A stretch of DNA of 64,000 bases from Tridacna crocea (taxonomy: Eukaryota > Mollusca > Bivalvia > Cardiida > Cardiidae): the NCBI GenBank assembly GCA_943736015.1, contig OX031062.1, positions 60,996,962 through 61,060,961 of the forward strand, given 5' to 3'. Under the pieces are notes generated by a model. It saw only the letters and a list, made by a program, of their open reading frames with translations, did not search any database and had not been told where the DNA came from. The position numbers and the translations under genes are program-made. Shown here piece by piece: positions 30,846 to 41,779 of the stretch (position 1 is the stretch's first letter; the number at the start of each line of letters is the position of its first letter).

Positions 30846-31099
30846 AGCCCTAAGTTTTTAAACATGGCGATAAAAAAAAGGTTAATCGATGCTGTTCTGT
30901 ATATAAGCGACCAAAATCAGCCCTGGTGCCAAAAAAAGGGTTCACGCCATTTCCACTTGACTAACAAAGCGCAGATCTGTGCTAATGCTTACAAGTTATC
31001 TGTTTACCTACTCAGAAAGCCACCCTTTCTCCATAAGCCTTCGGCTGCACGCAGAGTTTGATCTTAGACCTACACTGTACAATAAGGTGATGTTTTCCC

Positions 31100-31322
31100 T
31101 TAACCCTTTCCCAAACGACAAATTTTAGACTCTTCCAAACTGAAAGAGTTTGCAGACAACAATTTCAAATTTGATCAAAATGGTAGAAAATTTTCCTAAA
31201 GGGTAGAAAACACTGTGGGAAAAGAAGAAATTGCTCGTCACGAGCAATATCTCCTTTTCCCACAGTGTTTTCAAAGGACCTGTACTGCACGTAAAAACCA
31301 GGGCTTGTTTAGGAAAGGGTAA
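31100..31322 (-). mobile_element. MITE-A, TTGTTTGGG variant with changed hairpin centre
   Basis: Centre is AATTGCTCGTCACGAGCAAT and the stem CACTGTGGG/CCCACAGTG. Both depart from the consensus on the two arms together. Confidence 0.8.
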
Positions 31323-31373
31323 TACTTAGTAACTGTGAAATAGTAATACTTAGTAACTGTGAAATATCAACAT

Positions 31374-31465
31374 CAGGGCCAGTATACACGAACCATTCTT
31401 AAAAATATATACTTAGTCTTATTCTCCAAGATTTTCTAAATTTGAAAGTAACGTAACTTCTGATT
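31374..31465. mobile_element. GGGCCCATATTCACGAACC element, left half
   Basis: GGGCCAGTATACACGAACCA, then CTTAGTCTTATTCTCCAAGA and GTAACTTCTGATTGGCTTA, without the right arm. Confidence 0.55.
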
Positions 31466-31566
31466 GGCTTAAAGGGAGATAATAAGCATCATCCAATGGA
31501 AATCAGGCTCGATCCGCCAAGGCAAGATCCACGTAGTATTCGTAACCTCGGCTTGCGAAGATGTTC
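31462..31566. mobile_element. Half copy of the CATCTTCGCAAGCC element
   Basis: Right part only: GATAATAAGCATCATCCAAT through CCTCGGCTTGCGAAGATG. It is joined to a GGGCC-CATATTCACG half element at 31374-31465. Confidence 0.55.
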
Positions 31567-31642
31567 GGTATAACGCAACACGTAGATGTATTTAACTCCT
31601 TTATTCAAGAATATGGCTAAAATATGTCCTGTAACACGCTTA

Positions 31643-31866
31643 AAGGGGCATTCGGACCTTTGCGTACAGTGTCGTTTCAGATCAGCCTGCGCATTCCGCG
31701 CAGGCTGATCCGAAACGACACTTTCCGTTTCGATGTAATTTTCTTTTTTTGCGCAAGCCTACTGTAGCACAAAATCTATAATGTAGTCGTTTTAGTGCCG
31801 TCTCGGATTAGCCTGCAGGTTGATCTGGAACGACACTTTACGCCAATGTCCGAATGCCCCTTTTCG
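31643..31866. mobile_element. GGGGCATTCGGAC TIR element with GATCAGCCTGCGC palindromes
   Basis: Ends AAAGGGGCATTCGGACCTTT and ATGTCCGAATGCCCCTTTT are inverse. The inner palindrome GATCAGCCTGCGCATTCCGC pairs with GCGCAGGCTGATC. Copies at 42571-42775 and 63356-63592. Confidence 0.75.
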
Positions 31867-32106
31867 CGAGTTGTAAGCCATATATTGTAATATCATGACT
31901 TAACTCTTGCATAAGTATACGTTACCTGTCATCAGTGACTAAGATTACAGTAACTTGTTTAGGTCTTTGGACGATCTTTTTTCAGTGATTCATTGATAGA
32001 TTGGTTCATCTTTTTATTTACTTTTTTTGCTCATTCGGTCGCTCATGCATTCATTTCAATTTCTCTTCATTCATTTGTTTCAGTGTAAAGGGTCTCACAT
32101 GACTGT

Positions 32107-32335
32107 TTAACCCTTTCCCAAACAATCCCTGGTTTTTACGGGTCAGGAATAGAAGCCTTTTGAAAACATTGTGGGAAAAGGAGAAAATGCTGGTAACCAG
32201 CATTTTCTCCTTTTTCCACAATGTTTTCTACCCTATCATATAGAAAAAACATCTTTTTAGCAGCTGTTAATTTGTCACCTGCAAAATGCTTTCAATTTGG
32301 TCTGGTCCAAAATTTGCCATTTGGGAAAGGGTTAA
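32107..32335 (+). mobile_element. MITE-A, full copy (229 bp), CCCAAACAA variant
   Basis: TTAACCCTTTCCCAAACAAT to ATTTGGGAAAGGGTTAA. Body carries ACGGGTCAGGAATAGAAGCC. Representative of the variant sub-family at 33032 and 34382. Confidence 0.9.
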
Positions 32336-32524
32336 GAAAATTGACAGAAGCATTCAAGTAGAATCATGAGATATTACTCAATCAAATCATGCGCAGTTTC
32401 TATAAAATGCATCTTTATCGCCATAGCTGATGAGAAAACACATCAATAAGGTTGCATATATACATTTTACGATCCTAGTGAAAATTTCCCTCAAAAGTTT
32501 ACCCTTCCCAAGGCTACAGATATT

Positions 32525-32675
32525 AGCTTTTTCCAACCTGAAACTATCTGTTGGCGACGAATTCCAATTTGGCATAAACATTCCAAAATTCTTTATGAAA
32601 ACATTGCTGGAAAAAGGAGAAATTGCTTGTGACAAGCAATTTCTCCTTTCTCCAGCAATGTTTTCAAAATCAATG
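32525..32675. mobile_element. MITE-A, hairpin-only remnant with matched arm changes
   Basis: Arms AACATTGCTGGAAAAAGGAG and CTCCTTTCTCCAGCAATGTT, centre AATTGCTTGTGACAAGCAAT. The termini are lost but the stem stays paired. Confidence 0.65.
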
Positions 32676-32699
32676 ATCTGTATACATAGTCATTAAAAT

Positions 32700-32895
32700 A
32701 CAGAATAGTTTCTTCTGTGTTTGATACAGTTTATTTTCTAAGGGAGTAACGTTCCTCTGTAACGTCCCAACTCTTTCACAGTCAAATACGGTTCTGCGCC
32801 ACTCGTGAAAATATTACCGATGGTGTCCACTCCATGAAATAAATTTCGATCTTTCACCGCAAAAAAAACCCACAATTTCTCTATTTCCCTCATTT
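32700..32895. repeat. CACTCGTGAAAATATTACCG repeat
   Basis: GCGCCACTCGTGAAAATATT, ACCGATGGTGTCCACTCCAT and TTTCGATCTTTCACCG recur at 52548-52690 and, in part, at 58965-59045. Confidence 0.55.
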
Positions 32896-33031
32896 TTTTT
32901 CAAAAGCCTTCAAAACCACTCTGTTTCGGGGTTGTTGAAAATCGTTATTGTGTGAAACTGAGTTAAAAACCAACAGAAATTGAGGTTCAATATACATGTA
33001 CGAGATATATTTCGTATAAGAAATCACTGCA

Positions 33032-33260
33032 TTAACCCTTTCCCAAACAACCCCTGGTTTTTACGGGCCTGGAATAGAAGCCTTTTGAAAACATTGTGGG
33101 AAAAGGAGAAAATGATGGTAACCAGCATTTTCTCCTTTTCCCACAATGTTTTCTACCCTACCATAGATAGAAATCATCTTTTCAGCAAGAGTTGAATTCT
33201 CGCCTGTAAATGCTTTCAATTTGGTCTAGTTAAAAAATTTGTCGTTTGGGAAAGGGTTAA
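33032..33260 (+). mobile_element. MITE-A, full copy (229 bp), CCCAAACAA variant
   Basis: TTAACCCTTTCCCAAACAAC to GTCGTTTGGGAAAGGGTTAA, closely matching 32107-32335. Confidence 0.88.
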
Positions 33261-33284
33261 AAGGGTTATCATTTGGTACAAGCC

Positions 33285-33434
33285 AAGAAAATTTGACTTT
33301 TATTTCGTGAAGGGTAGAAAACATTGTGGGAAAAGGAGAAAATGCTGGTTACCAGCATTTTCTCCTCTTCCCACGATGTTTTCTAAATGCTTCTTCCTCA
33401 CGGTCGTCAAAAGTAGGGATTGTGTAGTAATGGG
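33285..33434 (-). mobile_element. MITE-A, left-truncated
   Basis: Starts in the arm (TTTGACTTTTATTTCGTGAA) and ends TAGGGATTGTGTAGTAATGG. Confidence 0.75.
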
Positions 33435-33645
33435 TGTGTAAAAGTCAAGATCATTCAAGTGGAAGTTTTGTTACTCAGCCAACATACAAGATGTTGTTTT
33501 CAGAATTTCATAACTAATGCTTAAACACTCCTCATTCTTAGACATCCCGATAAATGAAGGCTCTTTTGTGGTGGGGGGTGGGGGGGGGAAGAGTGTAGTG
33601 AAAGCAATTTTCAGTTGTTCAAATCAGTATTTCAAAAAGGTTAAC

Positions 33646-33778
33646 GCTAAACCTATTACCACACAATCCCTATTTTTGACGAACCTGAGAAAGAAGCCTT
33701 TAGAAAAAATTCTGGGAAAAGGAGAAAATGCTGATAACCAGCATTTTCTCCTTTTCCCACAATATTTTCTACTGTTCA
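33646..33778 (+). mobile_element. MITE-A, right-truncated
   Basis: CTAAACCTATTACCACACAA through the hairpin, ending at TTTTCTACTGTTC. Confidence 0.72.
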
Positions 33779-33956
33779 TTAAAGACATTTCAAATTTGGG
33801 AAATCCTGGAATTATTCAGAACAGAGTTAAATTCAACACCATTAAAGTGAAAGTTTTTGTCTCCAAGCCAACATAAAGCACATTAAATAGTTTTCAGAAA
33901 CATTATATTTATAGAACAAACATTCTTTCTCATACTAGCACTTCTCTATAAATGCG

Positions 33957-34011
33957 GTGGGCGGTGGGGGGGGGGGGGAGGAGGGGGGGGGGGGGGGAGG
34001 GAAAGGAGGAG
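33957..34011. repeat. Poly-G rich tract
   Basis: Long G runs broken by single A and T. A shorter similar tract lies at 33571-33589. Confidence 0.9.
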
Positions 34012-34381
34012 GGGTGGTGCAATGGTGCAAACAGTTTTCAGTATGTAGGAAAAGTCTAAAATTGTTGCAATTCAAGCAAGCCAGCCCTCTATATGACCTC
34101 AAAATTTTAGAGTCATCCAAATCAAATACATTTAAGTCCGACTCTTTGAAATGGGTACTTAATGTATCTGCAAAAAGTTATTGACCCATGCCAGCCTGTA
34201 TAGGTTGAGAGGGGTCAAAACTTTCTGCTATTGGTCAATTTCCTGCATGTTCAAGGACCATACCAACTTTTTGCTATTGGTCAGTTTTATGTATGTGCAA
34301 GAACCAGTCTAACCCATGATTGAGTCAGCTGTTAAAAAAGGTGGCTAACAGAGATCCATTATTATCTGACGACTTGCTTGG

Positions 34382-34612
34382 AAATAACCCTTTCCCAAAC
34401 AAACCCTGGATTTTACGGGTCAGGAATAGAAGCCTTTTGAAAACATTGTGGGAAAAGGAGAAAATGCTGGTAACCAGCATTTTCTCCTTTTCCCACAATG
34501 TTTTCTACCCTATCATGCAGAAAAATCTTCTTTTAAGCTACTGTCAATTTGTCATCAGCAAAAGGCTTTCAATTTGGTCTGGTCCAAAATTTGTCATTTT
34601 GGAAAGGTTTAA
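34382..34612 (+). mobile_element. MITE-A, near-full, CCCAAACAA variant
   Basis: The left TTAA has decayed to ATAA; right end TTGGAAAGGTTTAA. Confidence 0.82.
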
Positions 34613-34969
34613 TGCATCAAGTAGATGTATTAAGACCCCTTTTGCCAGAGCATGGCTCATATTATTCAGATGATGGGATTACTCCCTGAAAGGAAACCAG
34701 CATTTGGTCCTTTTTTGACAATACTTTCAAAAAGCTCTTGCTAAGGATTGTTAAAAGATCGGATTGTTTTTGTTTGAGATAAATTCATCATTAATAAAGT
34801 GAAATTTTGTCTCTTAGCCAAAACAAAGTATAGAACTTAAAAAAAAACATAATACTACCTGCAGTATTTCCAACCCTCGATCTTTCACAGCAAAGAAAGT
34901 TTTCTTTTCCTTTATTTTGGCAGAAGGAGGGTCTAAAACCATTTTCAGCCTTTTAGTAATCCATTCTGC

Positions 34970-35080
34970 ATCTGGACAGCCCAGGGAAAGAAGCCACTTA
35001 GAAATATTGTTGGGGAAATAGAGAAGGTGCTGGACAATAACATTTTCTTTTTTCCCCTTAGTGTTTCCTAATCTCTTCAA
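34970..35080 (+). mobile_element. Degenerate MITE-A copy
   Basis: GAAAGAAGCCACTTAGAAAT, then the palindrome region GGTGCTGGACAATAACATTT, heavily eroded. Confidence 0.45.
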
Positions 35081-35101
35081 ATTCTACCAGTTGAGATACC
35101 T

Positions 35102-35296
35102 TTAACTTATAAGCACACAATCCCTACTTTTGACGCTCCTGGAAAAGAAGCCTTTAGAAAACATTGTGGGAAAAGGAGAAAATGCTGGTAACCAGTTTTC
35201 TACCCATCAAAGAAATAAGTCATCATTTGAGGTACATTTATTGTGTTGTCTGCAAATGCTTTCAATTTGTTGTACTTAGTCCAAAATTTTGTCTGC
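35102..35296 (+). mobile_element. MITE-A with half of the hairpin deleted
   Basis: The sequence runs from GGAGAAAATGCTGGTAACCA directly into GTTTTCTACCC, removing the second stem strand. Confidence 0.72.
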
Positions 35297-35343
35297 ACAT
35301 TATGTGCAGTCTAATCTTAATCTAACCTGTCTGCAAAAGTAAC

Positions 35344-35603
35344 TTAACTCTTTACCAAACAACAAATTGTTGGGCTGGACCAAATTCAAAGCATCTGCAG
35401 ACAACAAATTAAATCTTGTTAATATGATGATTTCTGACTTTGATAGGGTGGAAAATTTTGTTGGAAAGAAGAAAATGCTAGTTACAAGCATTTTCTTCTT
35501 TTTCCCTACAGTGTTTTCAAAAGCTTTCTTTCTCAAGATTGTTAAAAGGCAGCATTGTGTGGTCAGGGTTGTTAAAAGGCAGGATTGTGTGGTAAAGAGT
35601 TAA
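35344..35603 (-). mobile_element. MITE-A with a short internal duplication
   Basis: GTTGTTAAAAGGCAGSATTG TGTGGT occurs twice near the right end (35547 and 35568). Confidence 0.78.
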
Positions 35604-35684
35604 GCTGGTTCAGAGCAAACAAATTTGAAGTTTTACCAAGTTTGACATTATACAGTGCCCTCAGAAATAGAAACAAAAGTCAAA

Positions 35685-35887
35685 TTAACCCTTTGAGACC
35701 CTCATAGCCCCTTTGAAAACATTGTGAGAAAAGAGAAAATGCTGGTTACCAGCATTTTCTCCTTTTCCCACAATGTTTTCTATCCTATCAAAGAAGAATT
35801 CCATCATTTAAGCCAAATTTAAATTGTCTTCTGCAAACACTTTCATTTTAGACAAGTCTTTGTTTTTGTTGTGTTGCAAAGGGTTAA
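35685..35887 (+). mobile_element. MITE-A copy with shortened left arm
   Basis: TTAACCCTTTGAGACCCTCA to GTTGCAAAGGGTTAA; hairpin arms intact. Confidence 0.75.
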
Positions 35888-36043
35888 AGTTTTGGCAAAG
35901 TTATGACAGGTTGTGAATTAGTAAAACAGAGAAATGATTTGGGAAACATTATGGAAATACGTCATAGAACATACACATGTTACTGATGAATAGATAGATG
36001 ATACATTCAGTCTGTCAGTTTGTTTGTTTGATAAATAACCCAT

Positions 36044-36145
36044 TGCCATATGAAAATTACTATCTACAGCTCACAGCTTTTGTAAAACATTGTGGAAAAA
36101 GGAGCTATCACCTGTATTAAGCAATGGCTCCTTTGCCTACTATGT
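36044..36145. mobile_element. Degenerate MITE-A copy
   Basis: AAAACATTGTGGAAAAAGGA GCTATCACC resembles one stem arm only. Confidence 0.4.
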
Positions 36146-36313
36146 TTTTTACGGTGTTAATAAAATGATTACATCATTTAATTATTGCTTTTCTCACGTT
36201 TTGCATACTGATAATAAAGAATATTTTGCTTACTGTCTAACTATGTATCAGACGATACAATGTTAGACTTGTCAAAATTTTAAATTTGCCATGTTTTCTT
36301 GTTTTCTACTCTT

Positions 36314-36542
36314 TTAACTTATTACTAAACGACAAAATTTTAGGTTTGTCCAAATCGAAAGTATTTGCAGATGACAAAATAAAAGTGACTGAAAATTTGA
36401 AATTTGTTTTGAGAAGGGTAGAAAACATTGTGGGAAAAGGAGAAAATGCTGGTAACCAGCATTTTCTCCTTTTCCCACAATGTTTTCTAAAGGCTTCTTT
36501 CTCCGGGTCGTCAAAAGTAGGGATTGTGTGGTAATGGGTTAA
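36314..36542 (-). mobile_element. MITE-A, reference full copy (229 bp)
   Basis: Best example of the family. TTAACTTATTACTAAACGAC opens and GTGTGGTAATGGGTTAA closes, so TTAA plus about 9 bp is inverted at the ends. The centre (36421-36488) is a 33-bp perfect stem, GAAAACATTGTGGGAAAAGG AGAAAATGCTGG against its inverse, with TAA at the axis. There is no coding capacity. TTAA ends and CCC-type termini fit piggyBac-type non-autonomous elements. Open frames of 60-90 codons that recur across copies are by-products of this repeat. Confidence 0.92.
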
Positions 36543-36695
36543 AGACAATTATCACTTTTCAAATCATATATGATTTGTCATATGAAAACGGTAAGGATTT
36601 GTATAAATCCAAATTTTCATTGTTTTGGGTAAAGGTTGATGTTTGCCTTTTGTACAGGTTTGATGAGTTTTGGGTGGGTCTGTAAGTGTGGTCTG

Positions 36696-36876
36696 TTAAC
36701 TCTCTTCCAAACAACATAACTTTAAACTAGTCCAAATTTGAAGCATTTGCAGATGACAGAATTAATGTTACTCATAAACTGAAATTTGTTCTGGGATGGG
36801 AAGAAAACACTGTGAGAAAGGATAAAATGCTGGTACACTCTCAGGTCTGGAAAACCAGGGATTGTTAAATGGTTAA
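36696..36876 (-). mobile_element. MITE-A lacking one stem strand
   Basis: GATAAAATGCTGGTACACTC jumps to the right arm. TTAA remains at both ends. Confidence 0.7.
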
Positions 36877-37177
36877 ATGCAGTGTGATTAGTAAACAGTG
36901 AACTTTTCAGGAAATCTTACCTTGTACTCAATGAAAGGCATTTTTGAATTTGATTTCACTAGAAATACACTCATAATCATTTTTAAACAATCTATGCATT
37001 CCTGGGTTCTGCTCAACAGGGCCCCAATCAAAAGCTGATTCTTTCATCATGACATCTGTTTTATTGCTTTTAATAAAAAGAGAAAATGTCAATGCAAAAA
37101 TTCATAATTGACTCAAAGCTATTTTGATTCGAAGTGGCTTGAAAGCTTCTTCAAGTAGGTATGCCTCTGAAAATTGT

Positions 37178-37565
37178 ATATTATTATATGGTAAAGAAAT
37201 TCCTCCTGATTTGATTGGATAATATGTCCCAAACATATATGTCATGTACACTGGCAAAATCAAGGAGCCCCAATACATGACTACACTACCAGCACAACTT
37301 TCAAAATGGTGGTATTGATCAAGATTAACATTAAAGTATTACCAAGTTTTCAGTGACGTCAGTTCCCATTGACATCAATTTCCATTGAATTTGGGGCATT
37401 CAAAACTGAGATTCTACTTCGTTAGCATACTCAAACAGATATTTTCTTAATAAGTGATGGAATGGTAAAACTTTGCAGTATAATAAATTTGTTGTATAGT
37501 CAGGTGGCAGGGGACTTGAAAACTTGTTCATGTCACCCTCTTACCTTTGGCTTTGGGCGACATGA
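37178..37565. mobile_element. TATTATACTGCAAAG TIR element plus left part of the adjacent fold-back
   Basis: Inverted copy of the element seen at 6573-6930. AACTTTGCAGTATAATA at about 37469-37485 abuts the fold-back arm GTCAGGTGGCAGGGGAC at 37499. Confidence 0.65.
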
Positions 37566-37794
37566 TTAACTCTTTACCACACATGGAAATTTTAGACTGA
37601 TCCAAATTGAAAGCATTTGCAGACAACAAAATAAATGTGACTGAAAAATTGAAATTTGTTTTAGGAAGAGTAGAAAACATTGTGGGAAAAGGAGAAAATG
37701 CTGGTTACCAGCATTTTCTCCTTTTCTCACAATGTTTTCAAAAGGCTTCTTTCTCAGGGGCGTCAAAAGTAGGGATTGTGTGGTAATGGGTTAA
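37566..37794 (-). mobile_element. MITE-A (229 bp) inserted in a GTCAGGTGGCAGGGG fold-back
   Basis: Flanks read GACATGA-TTAA ... TTAA-CCACAGCC. The uninterrupted fold-backs read GACATGATTCACCACAGCC at 6514 and CATGATTCACCACAGCC at 60363, so this copy shows the insertion site. Confidence 0.92.
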
Positions 37795-37842
37795 CCACAG
37801 CCGGGAACAAGTTTCCAGGTCCCCTGCCACCTGACCTCACAA
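37791..37842. mobile_element. Right arm of the interrupted GTCAGGTGGCAGGGG fold-back
   Basis: CCACAGCCGGGAACAAGTTT through CCCCTGCCACCTGACC resumes the fold-back after the MITE-A insertion at 37566-37794. Confidence 0.7.
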
Positions 37843-37908
37843 CTAATAGTGTACATGTTAGTGGTTATTTTGTTGGTTATCATTTCAGAAATGTTCTTAT
37901 TTCATCAT

Positions 37909-38100
37909 TTAACCTTGTACCATACAATCTTTTGTTTTAAGAACCTTGTCAGAGAATGCATTTTAAAACATTGTGGAAAAAGGAGAAAATGCTGGTACAC
38001 TATTGCAGACAATTTTATTATTTGATCCACTTTTCAGTTTTTGTCTGAAAATGCTTTAGTTTTGACCAGTCAGCAATTATGTCTTTTGGTAAAGAGTTAA
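37909..38100 (+). mobile_element. MITE-A lacking one stem strand
   Basis: Stops at GGAGAAAATGCTGGTACACT and resumes with TTCAGTTTTTGTCTGAAAAT. Its right TTAA is the left TTAA of the next copy. Confidence 0.7.
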
Positions 38101-38304
38101 ACTTTTGCCACACAAACCTTGTCTTCTGAAAACACTGTGGGAAAAGGAGAAAATGCTGATAACCAGCATTTTCTACTTTTCCAACAATGTTTTCTACTCT
38201 TCCAAAGTCAAGTTTCAATTTTTGAGTCACATTTATTTTGTCGTCTGCAAATGCTTTCAACTTGGACCTATCTGAAATTTTATTGTTTGGCAAAGTGTTC
38301 AACT
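38097..38304 (+). mobile_element. MITE-A, shares a TTAA with the previous copy
   Basis: TTAAACTTTTGCCACACAAA to TATTGTTTGGCAAAGTGTTC. Hairpin centre GCTGATAACCAGC. Confidence 0.72.
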
Positions 38305-38569
38305 TATTAATTTTACACAGATCTATCAAAAAACAATTTAAGCTCATCTCTCTTGACTGCTTCTTTGGAACTACACCAGTACTCACGCTGATTGTGAGGG
38401 CCAGTGAACAATCCCGAAGGTGATATATGCTCCCGGCTATTGAGCTCTGGACCTTTTGGTGACAAGGCCGACCTTACAACTATGGACACAGCCATGTACA
38501 TTCTTCCAAATGAGGAAGCGAAATCTATTCCATTATTTCATCCTAGCGGAATTTGTGTACATTAAACAA

Positions 38570-38783
38570 TTACCAATTAATGACATAATTTTAGGTTTGT
38601 CCAAATTTGCAGAAAACAAAATAAAAGGGACCAAAAATATGAAATTTGTTTTGTGAAGGGAAGAAAACATTGTGGGAAAAGGAGAAAATGCAGGTTACCA
38701 GCATTTTCTCCTTTTCCCACGATGTTTACTGATGCGTCTTTCTCAGGGTCGTCAAAAGTAGGGATTGCGTGGTAATGGGTTAA
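38570..38783 (-). mobile_element. MITE-A, left end decayed
   Basis: ACCAATTAATGACATAATTT to GCGTGGTAATGGGTTAA. Confidence 0.78.
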
Positions 38784-38898
38784 CAAAGATTTCACAAAAA
38801 AATCACATGTATATACTGAAATGAATTGAAATAATAAAACTATTGATATTGCTAGTGTTTATCTGGTGACAAGAAAGATTTCTACCAAGCAATTCAAT

Positions 38899-39093
38899 GT
38901 TTTAACAACTCTTCGTTGACTTCTATAGACCTACAGAGAAAAGAAGAAATTCCTTGTAACCATTATTTTTTTCCTATTTCCACAATGTTTTCTATCTCTC
39001 TGAAGAAAATTGGCATCACTTGAGCCACATTAACTCTAATGTCCACAAATCCTTTCAGTGTTCACTTGTCTAAACTTTCTTATTTGTTCTTAA
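38899..39093 (+). mobile_element. Degenerate MITE-A copy
   Basis: TTAACAACTCTTCGTTGACT, then AAATTCCTTGTAACCATTAT and AATCCTTTCAGTGTTCACTT. Confidence 0.45.
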
Positions 39094-39333
39094 CCCTTTA
39101 CCACACAATGACGATTTTTGATGCCCCTGAAAGAGAAGGCTTTTGAAAACAATGTGGGAAAAGGAGAAAATGCTGGTTACCAGCATTTTCTCCTTTTCCC
39201 ACAATGTTTTCTACCCTACCAAAGAAAAATAATTTCATATGAGCAACACTGAAACTGTCATCCACAAATGCTTTCAATACAGACATGTCTAAAATCTTGT
39301 AGTCTAAAATCTTGTCGTGTGGTAAAGGTTTAA
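39090..39333 (+). mobile_element. MITE-A directly downstream of the EOGT stop codon
   Basis: Begins 28 bp past the EOGT TAA (39361), so it probably lies in the 3' UTR. The right arm has a duplicated AGTCTAAAATCTTGT. Confidence 0.85.
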
Positions 39334-39360
39334 GTGCATTTATCTCCCTATTATTATACC

Positions 39361-41724
39361 TTAGAGCTCATCTCTATCTTTATTCACCCCAGCAGCAACA
39401 AATAATGGATGTGATCGAACATGGTCGGCTGCTAGAGCAACCAGTCGAACAAACTCTTCATTGTCGAAGGTGTAATTCTTAGATTTGGGAGGAATATCTG
39501 GGTCCTGAAATTGTAGAGAAAGTCAACCATACAAAACCAATCCTGTGTTTTTATGAGCCTGAAGTTTGAAAATATCTGGTAAAAAGAAAGAAAATTAGGT
39601 AACCAGCATTTTCTCCTTCGATTAACCCTTTCCCAAACGAAAAACTTTTGGACCAGATCAAATTGAAAGCATTTGCAGACGACAATTCAACTTTTGCTGT
39701 AAAGATGATTACTGTCTATGATAGGGAAGAAACCATTGTGGGAAAAGGAGAAAATGTTGGTTACCAGCATTTTCTCCTTTTCCCACAATGTTTTCAAAAG
39801 GCTACAATTCCAAACCTGTAAAACCAGGGATTGTTTGGGAAAGGGTTATTTGAAAAAGTTTTCTACCCTTTTGTACCCTAAGACAGTTCCCATCATTTAA
39901 ACCTTCACCTGACGACAAAATGTGAGCCTTGTCCAAACTGGAAGGATTTACAGACTTCAACTGTAATGTTGCTCAAACAGTGCAATCATTTATTGATAGA
40001 GTAGAAAACATTTTGGGAAAAGGAGAAAATGATGATTATCAGCATTTTCTCCTTTTCCCAAAATGTTTTCAAAAGGCTTCTTTCCCAGGGTCGTTAAAAG
40101 TTGTCATTGGGAGGTAATGGATTAAGCCACATTTTACTTGTTCTCTGGAAATGCTTTTAATTTGGAAAATTCTAACATTTAACCCATTACCACGCAATCC
40201 CTACTTTTGATGCCCCTGAGAAAGAAGCCTTTAGAAAACACTGTGGGAAAAGGAGAAAATGCTGGTAACCAGCATTTTCTCCTTTTCTCACTATGTTTAC
40301 TACCCTTAACAAAACAAATATCAAATTTTCAGTCACTTTTATTTTGTCATCTGCAAATGTTTCAATTAGTACCAGTCTAAAATATTGAGAAAAATGTTGA
40401 CTTTTCCAAATTGAAAGCATCTGAACAGTATAATTTAAATGTGACTTAACTCTTTACCACACAATCCCAACTTTTAAAGACATTACAAACATTGAAAACA
40501 TTGTGGGAAAAGGAAAAAATGCTGGTTACCAGCATTTTCCCCTTTTTCCCACAATGTTTTCTACCCTTCCAAGACAGAAATAATCATTTGGGTTACATTC
40601 GATTTGTCGTCTGCAAGTTTTTTCAATTTGGACTAGTCTTATATTTTGTCATTTGGTAAAGAGATGATGAAATTAACTTTTGATAGGGTAGAAAACAATG
40701 TGTGAAAAGAAATAATGTTGTTTACCAGCATTTTCTACTTTTCCTCCCAAAGTTTTCCACAGGTTTCTTCCTCTAGGTCTTTCAAAGTCGAGATCGTGTA
40801 GTAAAGGGTTAACCCTTTACCACACATTTCTAAGTTTTAATAACTCTATGAGTACAGGCTTTTAAAAATTAATTTGCATTTTCTCATTTTCCCATGCCTT
40901 CTAGCCTTTGAAATATAAATTTCTATATTTGAGACATGTTTATTTTGTCATCTGCAAAAACTTTCCATTTGAACAAATCTTAAATTTGTTATTCAGTAAA
41001 GAGTGAATTCATCATGCATATGTCATAAAGGCACCTGGTCATTCAAAGCAAATGTGACCTGTCACCCAAGAAGGGACCATCTGGGAACTGCGAAAAGTGT
41101 CAACCCTGGTCAGATTGTGCTGATTGTGCACTTTTTGCTTTTATGATGATTTCCATACGAAATTGGTCATTCTACCTTACTATGCAATCATTTTTGAACT
41201 ATCAACTTAAATTGACCTGCACTATCTTTGATCTATTTTCATCTAATTGACCTATTTTAAAGTAATTGATGTATGGAATTCCAAAATTGTCTCTTTTTGC
41301 GTGATGGGTCAAAATTTGATTCAAGAAGTTATGAGACACTAGTGAGATGGCGCGGCCATCTAACTAAATCTGGTCAGATAGTTTTACAAATCAAATAAAC
41401 ATATTTTTTTATTGATTGTAAACAAAATTTGCTTTAAAATCATACAGAGGCCTTCCATATGTATTACAAATCAAATAACATTAACACAATAGCACAAAGG
41501 GAATCAACATATAAAAACAAAGGTATACAAGCAAGAGGATCAGCCTTTTATCTAGTTACATTTCCGTTTTTTATCTGGCAAGGGAGATAATTTGTCTTAC
41601 AGGAATGCTTTCACACACAGTCCTTTCCCTTTACTGTCCTCAAACGGAAGTAAATTTTTTCAGAAACCATTTTATATTTGTAGACTATGGAAAGCTATGT
41701 CAACAATTCTTTGTAAAAAAGGCA

Positions 41725-41779
<55 letters not shown>

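Larger units (their letters stand above)
27660..39089. other. Intergenic region filled with MITEs
   Basis: No exon chain was found between the proposed tubulin first exon and the EOGT 3' end. Most of it is MITE-A copies, fold-back families and short GATCAGACTGCAC palindromes. The longest open frames fall in repeats or show no protein-like pattern. Confidence 0.6.

Noticed and set aside
36306-36548. Recurrent peptide [17 protein letters not shown] seen in many places on both strands, suggesting a gene family
   Set aside because: It is the translation of the MITE-A palindrome, which reads similarly on both strands. No start, splice or conserved-codon pattern.
38360-38480. Possible tRNA or SINE on the minus strand (AAGGTCGGCCTTGTCACC, GGTCCAGAGCTC)
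   Set aside because: The B-box-like block is poor and no A box lies at the right spacing.
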